The position numbers and the translations under genes are program-made. A stretch of DNA of 64,000 nt from Verrucomicrobiota bacterium. Lineage in GTDB: Bacteria; Verrucomicrobiota; Verrucomicrobiia; Verrucomicrobiales; Verrucomicrobiaceae. The notes beneath the pieces were generated by a model that saw nothing but the letters and a program-made list of their open reading frames with translations, searched no databases and was not told the origin of the DNA. Location of the stretch: positions 62,001-126,000 of the forward strand of contig JAFLEI010000014.1 of assembly GCA_017301975.1 (NCBI GenBank), in the 5' to 3' direction. Of the stretch, positions 47,211 to 58,324 are shown piece by piece (the stretch's first letter is position 1; the number at the start of each line of letters is the position of its first letter).

Positions 47211-49046
47211 CTACGGCGTGGCAAGGCTCTGGATGAACTGCTGATCCTCCGCAGACAGTCGTGCAAAGGGCACCTCAAAGGTCTGGCCGTCAGCGCGCTT
47301 GAAGCGGCCAACATCCTTCGCGGGCGTGGTGAAGCTCTCCAGAGAGGCCTGCATCACGCGTCCGGTGGCATCCTTCCAGTCGCGCACGACGGTGGGCAGC
47401 GGAGAGGGTGCGGGCTTGGCGGGAGTGCCGCCAGGAGCTGTGGCCTCGGCAGTAGCTGCAGGACTCTGGGCTGGCGGCTGCGTTTGTTTTTCAGGGCTGG
47501 CGCCTGCCGTGTGTTCACCGGTGGCTGAAAGCCTGACCGGGGTCTTCACGGCGATCATCTCATCACTCGAAGCACTGAAAAAAGGCAGCAGCTCCTCCGG
47601 ATCAGCCGATCCTTCGATCATCACCCCGATCTTCCATGCCTCTGGGGGAGCGCTGCTGCTCTGGGATTCACGAGCACCGATCAGCGAGGCAATCCTCTGC
47701 CCATCCATGAACAGGATCAGGCCAAGACGTTTGGGCTTGGGAATCATTTGCTCCGCCACCATCGCAGCTATTTTCCAGGCCACAGGCTGGGTGCGCATGA
47801 ACCCGCCGGGAGGCATCTCGCCCTCTCCTGGCAGGCCCAGCATGAAGGCGGCGGTGTCTTTGCCCAGGTGCACATGGGCGGAGAACTGCGGCATTTGATC
47901 GCGGGTGGCAGCAGGAAAAGGAAAGCCATCCCACACGGTCTTGGCATACGCGGCCGCGAGTTCCTTGGCTGCCGGCACGTTCCCCTCGGCCTGTCCGGGC
48001 TGCATGTTTTCAAACTGCGTGATCAGGCGGTCAAATTCCTCCCTGGCCTGAGCCATGGCGGCAGCATCATTGTCTTCTTTGGCTGGTTTCCCTGTGATCT
48101 CACTCCCGTCTCCCAGCGTCGGCAGCACCGCGCCGGGAGGATGCGGCTCAAAGTAGGTCTCCAGGTGCTTTGTCGCATCACTGCCGGAGAAGCGCTGCTC
48201 GATGCCCGCCTCCCAGCCGTCGTCCTCATCGTTCGCAGCCATGATCTTGTCATCCGGCAGAGGGCCTTCCACCACTTCGTCGTAGAGGAAGGCTCCGCGC
48301 ACGCCCACCGCCACACGTTTGGGCCGTGGGTTCAGCTCAGCCGCATGCAGGCTGGCCGCCGTCCACGCCATTCCGACCATGTACCGCTTCGCGTCCTCGC
48401 TGAATTTACGCAGTTCAGGCACATGCACCATGAAGGCGCAGGAGTCCGGGTTGATCCGGCAGTAGCTCAAAAACTTGCCATGGGAGAGGCTGATCCTCGG
48501 CTTCTTCCGCGCCTTCTGCACCCCTATCTCGCGCCCCACCATCATCATCTGGGAAAAAACCTCAGCGATCTTTTCCGCATCCGGCGTGTTGCCATACGCG
48601 GTCTTTCCCTTGTCCATGTCGATGAGATCGTTCGCCGCCTCAAAGGCCCTGCTCGCGGGGGTACTGACCTTTGGCTTGAGTTCGCTCAGGAGTTCATCTC
48701 TCGGTGTCTGGAAAGACTTCACCGTGGCAAAGCAGGCCATCAGGCCCGTCAGCACGGCCCAGGGCATGGGCCCGATGAAGAACAGCGTGTGTGACTTCTT
48801 GAGGACCACTTCCTGGTGCGTGGCGGGGTCCAGGTAAGTCTTGATCACCGTCTTGCCGATCGTCCTGCCATACAGCCAGATTCCCAGGGCCATCCCCCAG
48901 ACATTGGCTGGCTTCACCAAGGGCAGCACCCATTCCCAATGGGTGGCCGCATAACCGGCAGCAAACGCCATGCCCGTCACCAGCGCGCCAAAGATGGCGA
49001 ATACCGGGATTAAAATTCCGTGTCCTCTCCAAATGATCATGCCCAC
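47211..49046 (-). CDS. membrane protein with C-terminal SHD1-like domain
   Basis: A 611-residue protein. Three hydrophobic segments lie near 12-32, 45-60 and 92-108; a large hydrophilic region follows, then a proline/alanine-rich linker (~505-550) and a C-terminal SHD1-like domain (VRDWKDATGRVMQASLES, ADGQTFEVPFARLSAEDQ). In PVC proteins this domain is taken as a protein-interaction module, by analogy with yeast Sla1. The central region has no match I recognise. It stands alone between convergent hisH and ybeY. Confidence 0.65.
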   Translation of the reverse strand: MGMIIWRGHGILIPVFAIFGALVTGMAFAAGYAATHWEWVLPLVKPANVWGMALGIWLYGRTIGKTVIKTYLDPATHQEVVLKKSHTLFFIGPMPWAVLTGLMACFATVKSFQTPRDELLSELKPKVSTPASRAFEAANDLIDMDKGKTAYGNTPDAEKIAEVFSQMMMVGREIGVQKARKKPRISLSHGKFLSYCRINPDSCAFMVHVPELRKFSEDAKRYMVGMAWTAASLHAAELNPRPKRVAVGVRGAFLYDEVVEGPLPDDKIMAANDEDDGWEAGIEQRFSGSDATKHLETYFEPHPPGAVLPTLGDGSEITGKPAKEDNDAAAMAQAREEFDRLITQFENMQPGQAEGNVPAAKELAAAYAKTVWDGFPFPAATRDQMPQFSAHVHLGKDTAAFMLGLPGEGEMPPGGFMRTQPVAWKIAAMVAEQMIPKPKRLGLILFMDGQRIASLIGARESQSSSAPPEAWKIGVMIEGSADPEELLPFFSASSDEMIAVKTPVRLSATGEHTAGASPEKQTQPPAQSPAATAEATAPGGTPAKPAPSPLPTVVRDWKDATGRVMQASLESFTTPAKDVGRFKRADGQTFEVPFARLSAEDQQFIQSLATP

Positions 49047-49119
49047 GGTTTAACACCACGGCGACTGAACTAAAAGGATTTTTATGAAACCAAATCGTTA
49101 AAATACTAATCCAAAGTTT

Positions 49120-49134
49120 AGACTGACGCAGTCT
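49120..49134 (-). terminator. weak hairpin after ybeY
   Basis: AGACTG/CAGTCT form a 6-base stem around a 3-base loop, just past the ybeY stop on the minus strand. The tail is T-rich but interrupted. This may end the phoH-ybeY operon, with low certainty. Confidence 0.35.
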
Positions 49135-49144
49135 TTAGTTTAGT

Positions 49145-49585
49145 TCAGCAGGCTTGGATCGCCCCGCGCAGCACGGCCTCCTGCCGCTGCGCCATCTCCC
49201 GTGCCTCTTCCGGCTCATGGTCATCCCAGCCCGCGAGGTGCATCAGTCCATGAACGAGGTAGAGGGCGACTTCGTGGTCGAGGGGCTGACCATGCTCGGC
49301 GCCCTGGCGCAGGGCGGTGTCGGCGCTGATGAGGATCTCGCCATGGTGAAAGGTGATGACGTCCGTGGGCGTGGGATCATCGAGGAAATCGGCGTGCACG
49401 CGGGCGATGTCGGCATCATCGACGATGGTGATCTCGATTTCTTCCAGCGAAGCCAGCGGGGCATCGGGAGATTTCAGCTCTTTGAGGCACCCGGGCAGCG
49501 CGGCCTTGCCGATGCGCCGCAGCCAGGGCAGCGGGATGGCGTGAGCTTTCTGCCGGTTGTAAATGCAAAGCTTCGGCAGCGGCAT
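49145..49585 (-). CDS. ybeY: endoribonuclease YbeY
   Basis: A 146-residue zinc-dependent RNase needed for 16S rRNA 3'-end maturation and ribosome quality control. The zinc motif HGLMHLAGWDDH starts at H112 with H116 and H123, and the preceding TDVITFHHGEILIS block is typical. Its ATG overlaps the HD-hydrolase stop by one base (TGATG). The phoH / HD / ybeY order is widely conserved in bacteria. Confidence 0.93.
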   Translation of the reverse strand: MPLPKLCIYNRQKAHAIPLPWLRRIGKAALPGCLKELKSPDAPLASLEEIEITIVDDADIARVHADFLDDPTPTDVITFHHGEILISADTALRQGAEHGQPLDHEVALYLVHGLMHLAGWDDHEPEEAREMAQRQEAVLRGAIQAC

Positions 49586-51303
49586 CAGGCGGCGGAGGCA
49601 GGGGGCGATTTACGGCTGCGGGGCTTCTTGGCGGTCCCCTCGGCGATGGGATCCGTGAAGGAGGCCTCGACGATCTTTGTCGATGCCTCCGGCTCATCAT
49701 CACCGACGAGGACAGGTTTGCTTTCCTCACGTGCAGGGGCCTGGGCCTGCTGCGCAGGCTTCGCCTCCACTGCCTTTTGATACTTGATGCGGCCGTGCAT
49801 CATGCTGAGCAGGGTCTTGGCAAAGCTGGCCTTGATCTTGGCGAGCTCGGCGATGGTGAGGTCACATTCATCCAGCTGGCCGTCCATCATGCGCGCCTGC
49901 ACGATGTCGTCGATCATGGTCTCAATGCGTGAGGCATTGGGCTTGTCAAGCGTGCGGGAGGCGCTCTCCACGGCGTCTGCCAGGGAGATGATGGCGGACT
50001 CCTTGAACTGGGGGCGGGGCCCCGGATAGCGGAAGGTTTCCTCGCTGACCTGCGGAATGTCATCCTCCTTGGCCTTGCCGGCTTTCACCAGACGCTCCAC
50101 CTCGGCTTTTTGATCAATCGCCTGCCGGTAGAAAAACCATGCGAGGGAGTTGCCATGATGCTGCTCGATGACGTCAATGATGCGCGAATTGAGGTTGTGC
50201 TTGATGGCGAGATCCACGCCGTCTTTGACATGCGCAATGATGACCAGCGCACTCATGCGGGGCGTGAGGTCGTCATGCGGATTGGCCGCAGGGTCCATGT
50301 TCTCGATGAAATACTCCGGCTTGCTGAGCTTGCCGATGTCATGGAAGTAGGCGCAGACACGGCACATGCTGGCGCTGGCACCGATCTTCTCCGCAGCGGC
50401 CTCGGAGAGATTTGCCACGACGAGGCTGTGATGGTAGGTGCCGGGCGCCTCAATGCTGAGACGGCGCATGAGCGGATGGTTCAAATCTCCCAGCTCCAGC
50501 CAGGACACATCCGTGGTGACACCGAAGACGCTTTCCAGCACCGGCAGCAGTCCACCCACAGCGATGCCGGTCAAAATCCCACTGACCAGCGGATACAACA
50601 CCATGCGGCCGGCTTTTTCCTCCATGATGACTCCCGCAGCTTCATGAAGCAGGAGAGAATAGGCCATGGCCACCAGCCCGACGTAGAGTCCAGCCATGAT
50701 GAGGCGGTTGCGCCGGCGGACATGCTTCGTCAGCAGCACGCCGGTGAAACCCAGCAGGGCCGATGTCGCCAGGTAGGTGGGCGCGGAAATGGAAATGCAG
50801 ACCAGCACGCCGAAGAGGGTGGCGTAAACGGCCCCGAACAAGCCGATGCGCCGCCCCAGGATCACCGACAGCACCAACGGCCCGAAGGCATGCGGCAGCA
50901 CGATCGCCTTGAGGGTCTTGCCCCAGCTTTGACTGAAGGAAGAATCCAGCATGAGCACCACCAGCGCCAAGTGGGTGAAGATCGTCCCAAGCACCAGCAG
51001 GAGCACGCCGTTGTCACAGATTTCCTGCCGCAGCACCACGCGTTCATGCACCACCATGGCAAAGCCGATGGCCGCCGCATAGAGCAGGTGCAGCCATGTC
51101 ACGGCGGGCAGTCCGGCCTCCACCAAGGTTCCCAGACGCATCAGGACGCCGATACCGATGAAAAACAGGACATAAGCACCCACGGTCCCTGCCGGATGCG
51201 TGCGCATCTCATCAAGCAGATCCCCCTCCTGGTGCTTTCGGCGGGTTTTACCGCAGGAAAGCCCTTCGCGTTGCAAGCGGGCACGACGAATGGACTCGAA
51301 CAT
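49585..51303 (-). CDS. 7TM-HD family membrane phosphohydrolase (PgpH-like)
   Basis: A 572-residue protein: about seven or eight membrane helices (~40-280) followed by an HD domain (~310-480) with motif APGTYHHSLVVANL and FHDIGKLSKPEYF. HD-type relatives such as PgpH hydrolyse cyclic di-AMP, so a cyclic-nucleotide phosphodiesterase role is likely. The large extracellular 7TMR-HDED region of PgpH is missing or very short here. A lysine/proline-rich tail ends the protein. It lies between phoH and ybeY, as in many genomes. Confidence 0.85.
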   Translation of the reverse strand: MFESIRRARLQREGLSCGKTRRKHQEGDLLDEMRTHPAGTVGAYVLFFIGIGVLMRLGTLVEAGLPAVTWLHLLYAAAIGFAMVVHERVVLRQEICDNGVLLLVLGTIFTHLALVVLMLDSSFSQSWGKTLKAIVLPHAFGPLVLSVILGRRIGLFGAVYATLFGVLVCISISAPTYLATSALLGFTGVLLTKHVRRRNRLIMAGLYVGLVAMAYSLLLHEAAGVIMEEKAGRMVLYPLVSGILTGIAVGGLLPVLESVFGVTTDVSWLELGDLNHPLMRRLSIEAPGTYHHSLVVANLSEAAAEKIGASASMCRVCAYFHDIGKLSKPEYFIENMDPAANPHDDLTPRMSALVIIAHVKDGVDLAIKHNLNSRIIDVIEQHHGNSLAWFFYRQAIDQKAEVERLVKAGKAKEDDIPQVSEETFRYPGPRPQFKESAIISLADAVESASRTLDKPNASRIETMIDDIVQARMMDGQLDECDLTIAELAKIKASFAKTLLSMMHGRIKYQKAVEAKPAQQAQAPAREESKPVLVGDDEPEASTKIVEASFTDPIAEGTAKKPRSRKSPPASAA

Positions 51304-51371
51304 GGTTTAAAAAATAGGGAAGGTGGCTGATCAACCTATCATACATCGGGGCGTGGACAAGAATCTTTCCC

Positions 51372-52364
51372 CTAAGCCTCATCCTTCTTGAGCCATTGTG
51401 TCTCATTCTGACGAGTGCGGCCCAATTGGTAGGCTTCAATAATACGCTGCACCACCGGCAAACGAACAATGTCTTTTGGGGCAAAGGGCACGAATCGCAC
51501 CCCTTCCACGTCCTGCAGCAGCTCCACCGCCTCCTTCAAACCGGACTTCACGTGGCGACGCAGGTCGATCTGGGAGGGGTCCCCGGTGACCACACAGCGT
51601 GCGCCTTCTCCCAGACGGGTCAGGAACATCAGCATCTGCTCGGTGGTCGTGTTCTGGGCTTCATCGAGGATGATGAACGCGTTTTTCAGCGTCCGCCCGC
51701 GCATGTAGGCCAGCGGCGCGATCTCGATGCTGCCGCGCTCGATGAGGCGCTCCGCCTCCTCGGGCTCCAGCATGTCATACAGGGCGTCATACAGCGGACG
51801 CAGGTAGGGGAAGATCTTCTCCTTCAAATCTCCCGGCAGAAATCCCAGAGCCTCGCCGGCCTCCACTGCAGGGCGGGTGAGCACCAGCCGCTGAACGAGT
51901 TTTTCTTTGAGGCAGTGCAGGCCTTGGGCCATCGCGAGATAGGTCTTGCCCGTGCCCGCAGGACCTACGCCAAAGACGACCTCGCATTCCCGCATGGCCT
52001 GCACGTAGGCGATCTGCCCGCGTGTCTTGGCCAGCACCGGAGGGCGCTTGCCGGAGCCCAGCAGCTTCAACTGCATGATCGCATCCGCCGGGGCGTCCCC
52101 AGCATCACGCTGCACGCTGTCGATCACCAAACGCACCATGCCGGCTGAGACATCGCCGCCGTTGCGCCGTACTTTTTCGAGCTGGGTGAAAACTTCGCGC
52201 ACGGCCGCGATCTTGTCCGGCTCCCCTTCCAGACGCACCCAGCCTTCACGGCTGGTCACGTTCACGTCAAACGACTCACCGATCAGCCGCAGACTGCCAA
52301 GGTCATTGCCGATCAGCTTTTGGAGGAACTGCGGCGTCTCGTAAGTGAGCGTTTCGACGGGCAT
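51372..52364 (-). CDS. PhoH-family ATPase (YbeZ-like)
   Basis: A 330-residue cytosolic P-loop ATPase linked with YbeY and RNA metabolism. Walker A GPAGTGKT is at 134-141, with Walker B in NAFIILDEAQNTT near 226-238. An N-terminal KH-like region (~1-70) precedes it. The ATG overlaps the previous stop by one base, and the next gene downstream is the HD phosphohydrolase. Confidence 0.92.
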   Translation of the reverse strand: MPVETLTYETPQFLQKLIGNDLGSLRLIGESFDVNVTSREGWVRLEGEPDKIAAVREVFTQLEKVRRNGGDVSAGMVRLVIDSVQRDAGDAPADAIMQLKLLGSGKRPPVLAKTRGQIAYVQAMRECEVVFGVGPAGTGKTYLAMAQGLHCLKEKLVQRLVLTRPAVEAGEALGFLPGDLKEKIFPYLRPLYDALYDMLEPEEAERLIERGSIEIAPLAYMRGRTLKNAFIILDEAQNTTTEQMLMFLTRLGEGARCVVTGDPSQIDLRRHVKSGLKEAVELLQDVEGVRFVPFAPKDIVRLPVVQRIIEAYQLGRTRQNETQWLKKDEA

Positions 52365-52807
52365 CAGCGGTAGCCATAGGCCAGCGCCCAGAGCACGCCG
52401 GCATCCGTCTTCGATTTCAGTTCGAAGACAATCTTGTAAGTGCCGGTCTTCGGCGGGTTCACACGCACGCTCATGAAATACTTGTCCGTCTTGGAGTCGA
52501 TCTGCACGGGCTGGTTTTTCTCGTCATAGACCTTCATGTCGAGGCTGACCCCTTCCTGGCTGGTGCCGAGCCAGAAGGCGTATTCGTTGCCTTTGAAAAG
52601 CTGGTGGGTGATCTGCAGCTTCTGGCCGCTTTTCACTTCGCCGTTCCAGTAGTCTTCCCGGACGATGAAGCCCTTCTCCACGAACGGAGTGGCGGCCTCC
52701 ATGGCAAAATCGTGCGCCTCATCCACAGTCGCGTAAACGAATGTCGCACCCAGCATCATCACGCAGGCGGCGGCGAGAGCTTGAAAGCGGGACCAAGGGC
52801 GGTTCAT
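52364..52807 (-). CDS. small secreted hypothetical protein
   Basis: Starting at MNRPWSRFQ (52807) gives 147 residues; an ATG 48 bases upstream is also open. A signal peptide covers roughly the first 26 residues (AAACVMMLGATFVYA). The mature part looks like a small beta-sandwich (YAFWLGTSQEGVSLDMKVYD, VNPPKTGTYKIVFELKSK), similar in style to bacterial pre-peptidase domains, without active-site residues. It overlaps the phoH start, so it is cotranscribed with phoH, though a functional link is not evident. Confidence 0.65.
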   Translation of the reverse strand: MNRPWSRFQALAAACVMMLGATFVYATVDEAHDFAMEAATPFVEKGFIVREDYWNGEVKSGQKLQITHQLFKGNEYAFWLGTSQEGVSLDMKVYDEKNQPVQIDSKTDKYFMSVRVNPPKTGTYKIVFELKSKTDAGVLWALAYGYR

Positions 52808-52858
52808 TGTGGGGTATCTTTCCATGGAGGAGGTCATGCGGGTGGTGAAGAACACCGA

Positions 52859-53683
52859 TTACTTTTTCGCGAGAATTTCCGTCAGCAGACTGTCGCAGGT
52901 CTTGCCGATGTCAGAGACGGCGTCCTTGGTGAAACCATCCACGGCGCCTTCCATCTGCTCCAGCACGGACGCGAGGCCCTTCTGAATGGATTTCACCACA
53001 TCATGCTCACGGGTGCTGCCGGGCATCTTGGCGATGCTGCTGACGAAGTGCTCCACCAGCATGGGCTGGTTCAGCAGCTCGGCACGATCAGCGGAGAAAC
53101 TCTTCTTCACCACGGAGGTCACGGAGGCGGTGCCGCGCAGCCAGCCGCCAAGACTGACGCACTGCGAAAGGTCCATGTCCTTCATCTGCTCCATGGTGTC
53201 GCGCACGGTCTTCTGGGTCTGGTCAAACTCCTTGCGGATGGCGCTCCAGTTTCCCTTGTCCGCAGCGTCGAGAATGGCCTGGGCGTGGGGCAGCACGGAT
53301 TTGCTGAGGCCGAGGCTCTTGGAAAGGGAGATGACGTCATGGCCGATGTCCTTCACCGCTTCCTTGTCCTGGGCCTGCACGGCCACAAAGCCTTCAGCCA
53401 CGGTGTAGCCAAAGAGAAGGGAGAGCTTGGTGCGGTCGCTGGTGCTGGGGATGTCCTGCTTGCGCAGTTCCGCGTTCCAGTTGGGCTCGCCGAGTTTGTC
53501 GAGCACGGAGAACACCTCGCTCGGAACCGGCACGATCACGTCATCGACGACCTTGCCCGGAAAAGCGAGAGGATCGAATTCCTCGACCCCCTTGGTGCCC
53601 TGAGGTGCGGCGATGAGAGGCAGGCTGCCAGCCAGCAGCAGGGCGGCAGACAAAGCGGGACGAAGGAACAGGGAGCGTTTCAT
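52859..53683 (-). CDS. secreted hypothetical helical protein
   Basis: Start at MKRSLFLRPALS (53683), chosen for its signal peptide ending near LIAAPQ; 274 residues. The mature protein is mostly alpha-helical (DKEAVKDIGHDVISLSKSLG, FDQTQKTVRDTMEQMKDM) with two cysteines (SQCVSLG, KTCDSLL) and ends in LAKK. I recognise no family. It is first in a same-strand run leading to the phoH gene group. Confidence 0.6.
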   Translation of the reverse strand: MKRSLFLRPALSAALLLAGSLPLIAAPQGTKGVEEFDPLAFPGKVVDDVIVPVPSEVFSVLDKLGEPNWNAELRKQDIPSTSDRTKLSLLFGYTVAEGFVAVQAQDKEAVKDIGHDVISLSKSLGLSKSVLPHAQAILDAADKGNWSAIRKEFDQTQKTVRDTMEQMKDMDLSQCVSLGGWLRGTASVTSVVKKSFSADRAELLNQPMLVEHFVSSIAKMPGSTREHDVVKSIQKGLASVLEQMEGAVDGFTKDAVSDIGKTCDSLLTEILAKK

Positions 53684-54068
53684 GACAAAAATAACCAGGG
53701 TGTGAGAGCGCGAGATGAGTCGGGTCAACACAAAGCCCATTACCCTTAAATCGCAACTGGTTTGACCACCAACCGTATCAGTATGCAGTGGAAAGCATTC
53801 TGCTCATGACCGCTTTTGTCCGCGACGCCACGTCGCTTTCAAGATCCTGAAATTTCTTGAGGCCTGTATTTTCAGAGCTGCCTTCTCTCTTCTGACGGTT
53901 TCCATGCGGTTCAAAGGCGCCATCGCGTACCGGCATCAGGCATTCCCCGAGGGGGGCCTCAGGTTGTGACAGAGGTTCTGCCCCTTATCTGACCTCCGAT
54001 TTCCCTCATTTCTCAAGGCGCCGCCACCACCCCTCCAATCCTCCGCAACCGTCTTTTGGTCAGCCCCC
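53684..54068. other. divergent intergenic region
   Basis: 385 bases between the divergent secreted-protein gene and the signalling operon. No gene, tRNA or strong dyad was seen; promoters for both directions are presumably here but could not be assigned. Confidence 0.5.
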
Positions 54069-57000
54069 ATGATGACACCCCATTTTGAAGCCCTGAAAAC
54101 CGGCACGCGCTCCTCCACCCAATCCGGCCGGCTGCTGCCCGTTGCCAGCCTGCTCGCCGCCCTGGCCTTTTTCATTGGTTCCGCCGCAGTTTCATTTCTG
54201 AACATTCAGAGTCTCCGATCGCTGACGGGAAAAGTCTCCCACACGCATGAAGTCATCACGGGCCTGGAGGACATCCTTTCCACCATCAAGGACGCCGAGA
54301 CCGGCCAGCGCGGCTTTCTCCTGACGGGGGATGAGCGCTATCTGCTCCCCTACAAATCCGCCTTGGGCCGCATCGAGGAGCGCATCGCCACCCTCAATGG
54401 GCTCACCGCCGAAAATTCACTGCATCAGGAAGTGCTGCCTCTCATCAAAAATCAGATTGATCTCAAGCTGAAGGAGCTGGCCGAGTCCATCGAAATCAGG
54501 CGGAAGGAGGGCTTTGATGCCGCACTGAAGATTGTCATCACTGACCGCGGCAAGACGACGATGGATTCCCTGCGGAGCAACATCTCCCGAATGCAGCAGG
54601 AGGAAAAAAATCTGCGGCGGCAGAGGTTCGTGGAAATCGAGGCGGCATTTCAATCGGCGGTGAAAAGCACCATTGCCGCCGGGGCGCTCGGCATGGTCAT
54701 GTCCATTCTGGTGGCCTGGATGCTCCGCCGCAATGAGCAGGCGCGGCAGCAGCAGCAGTGGCTGCAGAAAGGGCAGGCGCAGCTCTCCCAAAGACTGATC
54801 GACGAGCACAAGCTGGACCGGCTGGGAGACAACGCGCTGCGCTTCCTTTGCGAATATCTGGGCGCCCAGGTGGGAGCGATCTACATCGAAGACGCCGGCA
54901 GCTTCCGGCGTTGCGCGACATATGCCGTGCCTGCGGGCAGCAGCCTGCCTGCGGTTCTGAACATGGGCGAGGGGCTGCTGGGGCAGTCCGTCAAAGAGCG
55001 CCGCCCTTTCCTGGTGGCCAATGTGCCGGAAGATTACTTTGCCATCGGCTCCGCGCTCGGCTCGGCGCGCCCCCGGCACCTCATCATCGTTCCAACCGTG
55101 AATGACACAACGGTGACGGCGGCACTGGAGCTGGGATTTTTCAAGCCTGTGTCGGATGATGCCATCGAGCTGCTCAGACGGGTTTCAGGCTCCCTCGGCA
55201 CCGCGGTGCAGGCCGCCAAATCCCGCGCGCTGATCGAGGAACTGCTGGCGGAAACACAGCGCCAGGGTGAGGAGATGCAGGTGCAGACCGAAGAGCTGCG
55301 CGTCTCCAATGAGGAGCTGGAAGAGCAGAGCCGTGTGCTGAAGCTCACGCAAACACAGCTGGAGCATCAGCAGGCGGAACTGGAGCAGAACAACCTGCAG
55401 CTGGAGGCGCAGACCCGGCTGCTGGAAGTGCAGAAGAACAACCTCCTCCAGGCCAAGCAGGGGCTGGAGGCCCAGGCGCGCATCGTGGAGCAGGCCAGCC
55501 ACTACAAGTCCGCCTTCCTGGCCAACATGTCCCATGAGCTGCGCACGCCGCTCAATTCCGTGCTCATCCTGGCCCAGCTTCTGGCGGAGAACCGGGATGG
55601 CAACATGAGCGAGGAGCAGATCAAATACGCCCGCACCATCCAGGGCTCCGGCAACGATCTGCTGGGTCTGATCAATGACGTGCTGGACCTGGCCAAGATC
55701 GAGGCCGGCCGCATGGACATCAAGCCGCAGCACGTCGGCATCCGCGGCCTGCTGGAAGGGCTGCGCAGACAGTTTGAACCCGTGGCGGACAAACGCGGAC
55801 TGAAGCTGGAGCTCAAGACCCTGCCCGATGCGCCGGACGGTCTGGAGACGGATCAGCAGCGGCTGGATCAGATTCTGCGCAACCTGCTTTCCAATGCATT
55901 GAAGTTCACGGAAAAAGGATCCGTCACCGTGGAAGTGGGCGGCATCGAGGACGGCAGAGTGGCCTTCCATGTGCGGGACACCGGCATCGGCATCTCGCCA
56001 GCGCAGCAGGAGATGATCTTTGAACCTTTCTCCCAGGGGGATGACACCACCAGCCGCAAGTATGGCGGCACCGGCCTGGGCCTTTCCATCTCACGGGAGC
56101 TGGCGCGTCTGCTCGGCGGTGAGATCCGGCTGAGCAGCGAGCCCGGCCAGGGCAGCACTTTCACCCTGGTGCTGCCCCCGGTGGTGGATGTGTCTCAAAC
56201 GCAGATGCTGCCCCTCGAAGCGCCAGCCATGCCGGCCCCATCCCCGAAACAAGCAGCCAAGCCTGCCGCGCCTGTGATTCCAGATGACCGTGAACATCTC
56301 ACTCCGGGGCTGAAAAAAGCCATCCTCGTGGTGGAGGATGACCAGAACTTTGCCCAGGTGCTGGCCGACATCGCCCGCGAGCAGAATTTCCAGTGCCTGA
56401 TCACCACCAGCGCTGAGTCGGCGGTGGATCTGGCGCGCCAGCATCTGCCTGCCGCCGTCGTGCTGGACATCGGCCTGCCGGACGGCTCCGGCCTGCTGGT
56501 GCTGGAGCAGCTCAAGAGCGATGCGCGCACGCGCCACATTCCCGTGCATGTGGTGTCTGGCAGCGACTACGCGGAGAAGGCGCTGGCCATGGGGGCGGTG
56601 AGCTACCGCATCAAACCGATCACGCGGGATGAGTTGATGGAGGCTTTTCAGGATCTTGAAAAGCACCTCACCCACCGCCTGCGCCGCGTCCTGGTGGTGG
56701 AGGATGACCCCGTGCAGCTCAAGTCCCTGAGCGATCTGCTCTCCTCCCGGGAAGTGGAGGTGGCGGGCGCGGTGAACGCCTCCTCCTGCCTGGAGCAGCT
56801 TCGTTCAGGCACCTTTGACTGCATGGTGCTGGATCTCAGTCTGCCCGGCACCAGCGGCTTTGCCCTGCTGGAGGAGATCAGCACGGATGATTCCTACCCC
56901 TTCCCGCCCGTCATCGTTTACACAGGGAGAGAGCTCACGGCGGATGAGGAGCAGCAGCTCCGCCGTTACTCCAAGGCCATCATTGTCAAAGGCGTGAAGT

Positions 57001-57497
57001 CCCCCGAGCGCCTGCTGGACGAAGTGGCGCTCTTCCTGCACCAGGTGGTGCGCGAGCTGCCGGCGGAGCAGCAGCGCATGATCGAAAAAGCCCGCAGCCG
57101 TGAGGCCGCCCTGGAAGGCCGGCGCGTGCTGCTGGCGGAGGATGACGTGCGCAACATCTTTGCCCTCACCAGCATGCTGGAGCCCCTGGGCATCCAGATC
57201 GCCGTGGCCAGAAACGGACGTGAGGCCCTGGATCAACTGGAGGCCCGGCAGAATTCGGAGGAGCCCGTCGACCTCGTATTGATGGACATCATGATGCCGG
57301 AAATGGACGGGCTGGAGGCCATGCGCGCCATCCGTAAACGGACCGAATGGCAGAATCTGCCCATCATCGCGCTGACCGCCAAGGCCATGCCCTCGGACCA
57401 GCAGCAGTGCTTGGCCGCCGGCGCCAGCGACTACCTGGCCAAGCCGCTCAATGTGGAAAAACTGCTCTCTCTCATCCGCGTGTGGATGCCCCGATGA
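54069..57497 (+). CDS. membrane hybrid histidine kinase: CHASE3-GAF-coiled coil-HisKA-HATPase-three receivers
   Basis: A 1142-residue sensor. Two membrane helices (~24-45 and ~197-217) bracket a CHASE3 sensor with the hallmark [22 protein letters not shown] domain (~240-385) and a long glutamine-rich coiled coil (~388-478) follow, then HisKA with phospho-His 489 in [12 protein letters not shown], HATPase ([31 protein letters not shown]) and three receivers near 750, 872 and 1018. Acceptor aspartates sit in [26 protein letters not shown] and [13 protein letters not shown]. It is first of a four-gene operon. Confidence 0.93.
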   Translation: MMTPHFEALKTGTRSSTQSGRLLPVASLLAALAFFIGSAAVSFLNIQSLRSLTGKVSHTHEVITGLEDILSTIKDAETGQRGFLLTGDERYLLPYKSALGRIEERIATLNGLTAENSLHQEVLPLIKNQIDLKLKELAESIEIRRKEGFDAALKIVITDRGKTTMDSLRSNISRMQQEEKNLRRQRFVEIEAAFQSAVKSTIAAGALGMVMSILVAWMLRRNEQARQQQQWLQKGQAQLSQRLIDEHKLDRLGDNALRFLCEYLGAQVGAIYIEDAGSFRRCATYAVPAGSSLPAVLNMGEGLLGQSVKERRPFLVANVPEDYFAIGSALGSARPRHLIIVPTVNDTTVTAALELGFFKPVSDDAIELLRRVSGSLGTAVQAAKSRALIEELLAETQRQGEEMQVQTEELRVSNEELEEQSRVLKLTQTQLEHQQAELEQNNLQLEAQTRLLEVQKNNLLQAKQGLEAQARIVEQASHYKSAFLANMSHELRTPLNSVLILAQLLAENRDGNMSEEQIKYARTIQGSGNDLLGLINDVLDLAKIEAGRMDIKPQHVGIRGLLEGLRRQFEPVADKRGLKLELKTLPDAPDGLETDQQRLDQILRNLLSNALKFTEKGSVTVEVGGIEDGRVAFHVRDTGIGISPAQQEMIFEPFSQGDDTTSRKYGGTGLGLSISRELARLLGGEIRLSSEPGQGSTFTLVLPPVVDVSQTQMLPLEAPAMPAPSPKQAAKPAAPVIPDDREHLTPGLKKAILVVEDDQNFAQVLADIAREQNFQCLITTSAESAVDLARQHLPAAVVLDIGLPDGSGLLVLEQLKSDARTRHIPVHVVSGSDYAEKALAMGAVSYRIKPITRDELMEAFQDLEKHLTHRLRRVLVVEDDPVQLKSLSDLLSSREVEVAGAVNASSCLEQLRSGTFDCMVLDLSLPGTSGFALLEEISTDDSYPFPPVIVYTGRELTADEEQQLRRYSKAIIVKGVKSPERLLDEVALFLHQVVRELPAEQQRMIEKARSREAALEGRRVLLAEDDVRNIFALTSMLEPLGIQIAVARNGREALDQLEARQNSEEPVDLVLMDIMMPEMDGLEAMRAIRKRTEWQNLPIIALTAKAMPSDQQQCLAAGASDYLAKPLNVEKLLSLIRVWMPR

Positions 57498-58324
57498 AGC
57501 ACCGCGACACCGACACCGAAGGCATCGAACTGGACCTGCTGGTCGAGGCCATCTTCCGCAAGTATCACTATGACTTTCGGGACTACTCAGCGGCCTCTCT
57601 GAAGCGCCGCCTGCTCCAGGCGCGTGAGTACTTCGGCTGTCACACCTTCTCCGCCCTGCAGGAGCGGGTGATGCATGACGCCACGCTGCTGCCCCAGCTC
57701 CTGGGCTACCTGACGGTCCAGGTCAGCGAGATGTTCCGTGACCCCTCCTTCTTCCGTGCGCTGCGCGAGCAGGTGGTGCCACACCTCCGCACCTACCCCT
57801 CCCTGAAGGTCTGGGTGGCGGGCTGCAGTTCCGGGGAGGAGCTTTACTCGCTGGCCATCCTGTTTCGTGAAGAAGGGCTGGAGGAACGCACGATGTTTTA
57901 CGCCACGGACATCAACACCGACGCCCTGCGCAAGGCCGAGGCGGGCGTGTATGATCTGGAGCGCATCTCCCTTTTCACCGCGAATCACCAGCGCTCCGGC
58001 GGCAAGTCCTCCCTCTCCGACTACTACACCGCCGCGTACGGGGCGGCTGTATTTGACAAGACCCTGCGGAAGCGCACGGTCTTCTCCGACCACACGCTGG
58101 CCTCTGACGCCGTCTTTGCGGAGATGCAGCTCGTCTGCTGCCGGAACGTGCTCATTTACTTCAATCGGGAGCTGCAGGACCGCGCCGTCGGCCTTTTCAA
58201 AGACTCGCTCGTGCGCCGGGGGTTTCTCGGCCTCGGGTCCAAAGAGAGCCTGCATTTCTCCTCTCACGCGGCTGAATTTTCCGAGTTCAACCGCGAAGAA
58301 CGTTTGTACCAAAAACGCCAATGA
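57494..58324 (+). CDS. CheR-type protein-glutamate methyltransferase
   Basis: A 276-residue SAM-dependent enzyme expected to methylate glutamates of a receptor or sensor protein. The N-terminal helical domain is followed by VSEMFRD (78-84), the SAM motif [17 protein letters not shown] (106-122), [18 protein letters not shown] and [16 protein letters not shown] 57494 overlaps the preceding stop by 4 bases (ATGA). No methyl-accepting receptor is in the window; the CHASE3 kinase may be the target. Confidence 0.9.
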   Translation: MKHRDTDTEGIELDLLVEAIFRKYHYDFRDYSAASLKRRLLQAREYFGCHTFSALQERVMHDATLLPQLLGYLTVQVSEMFRDPSFFRALREQVVPHLRTYPSLKVWVAGCSSGEELYSLAILFREEGLEERTMFYATDINTDALRKAEAGVYDLERISLFTANHQRSGGKSSLSDYYTAAYGAAVFDKTLRKRTVFSDHTLASDAVFAEMQLVCCRNVLIYFNRELQDRAVGLFKDSLVRRGFLGLGSKESLHFSSHAAEFSEFNREERLYQKRQ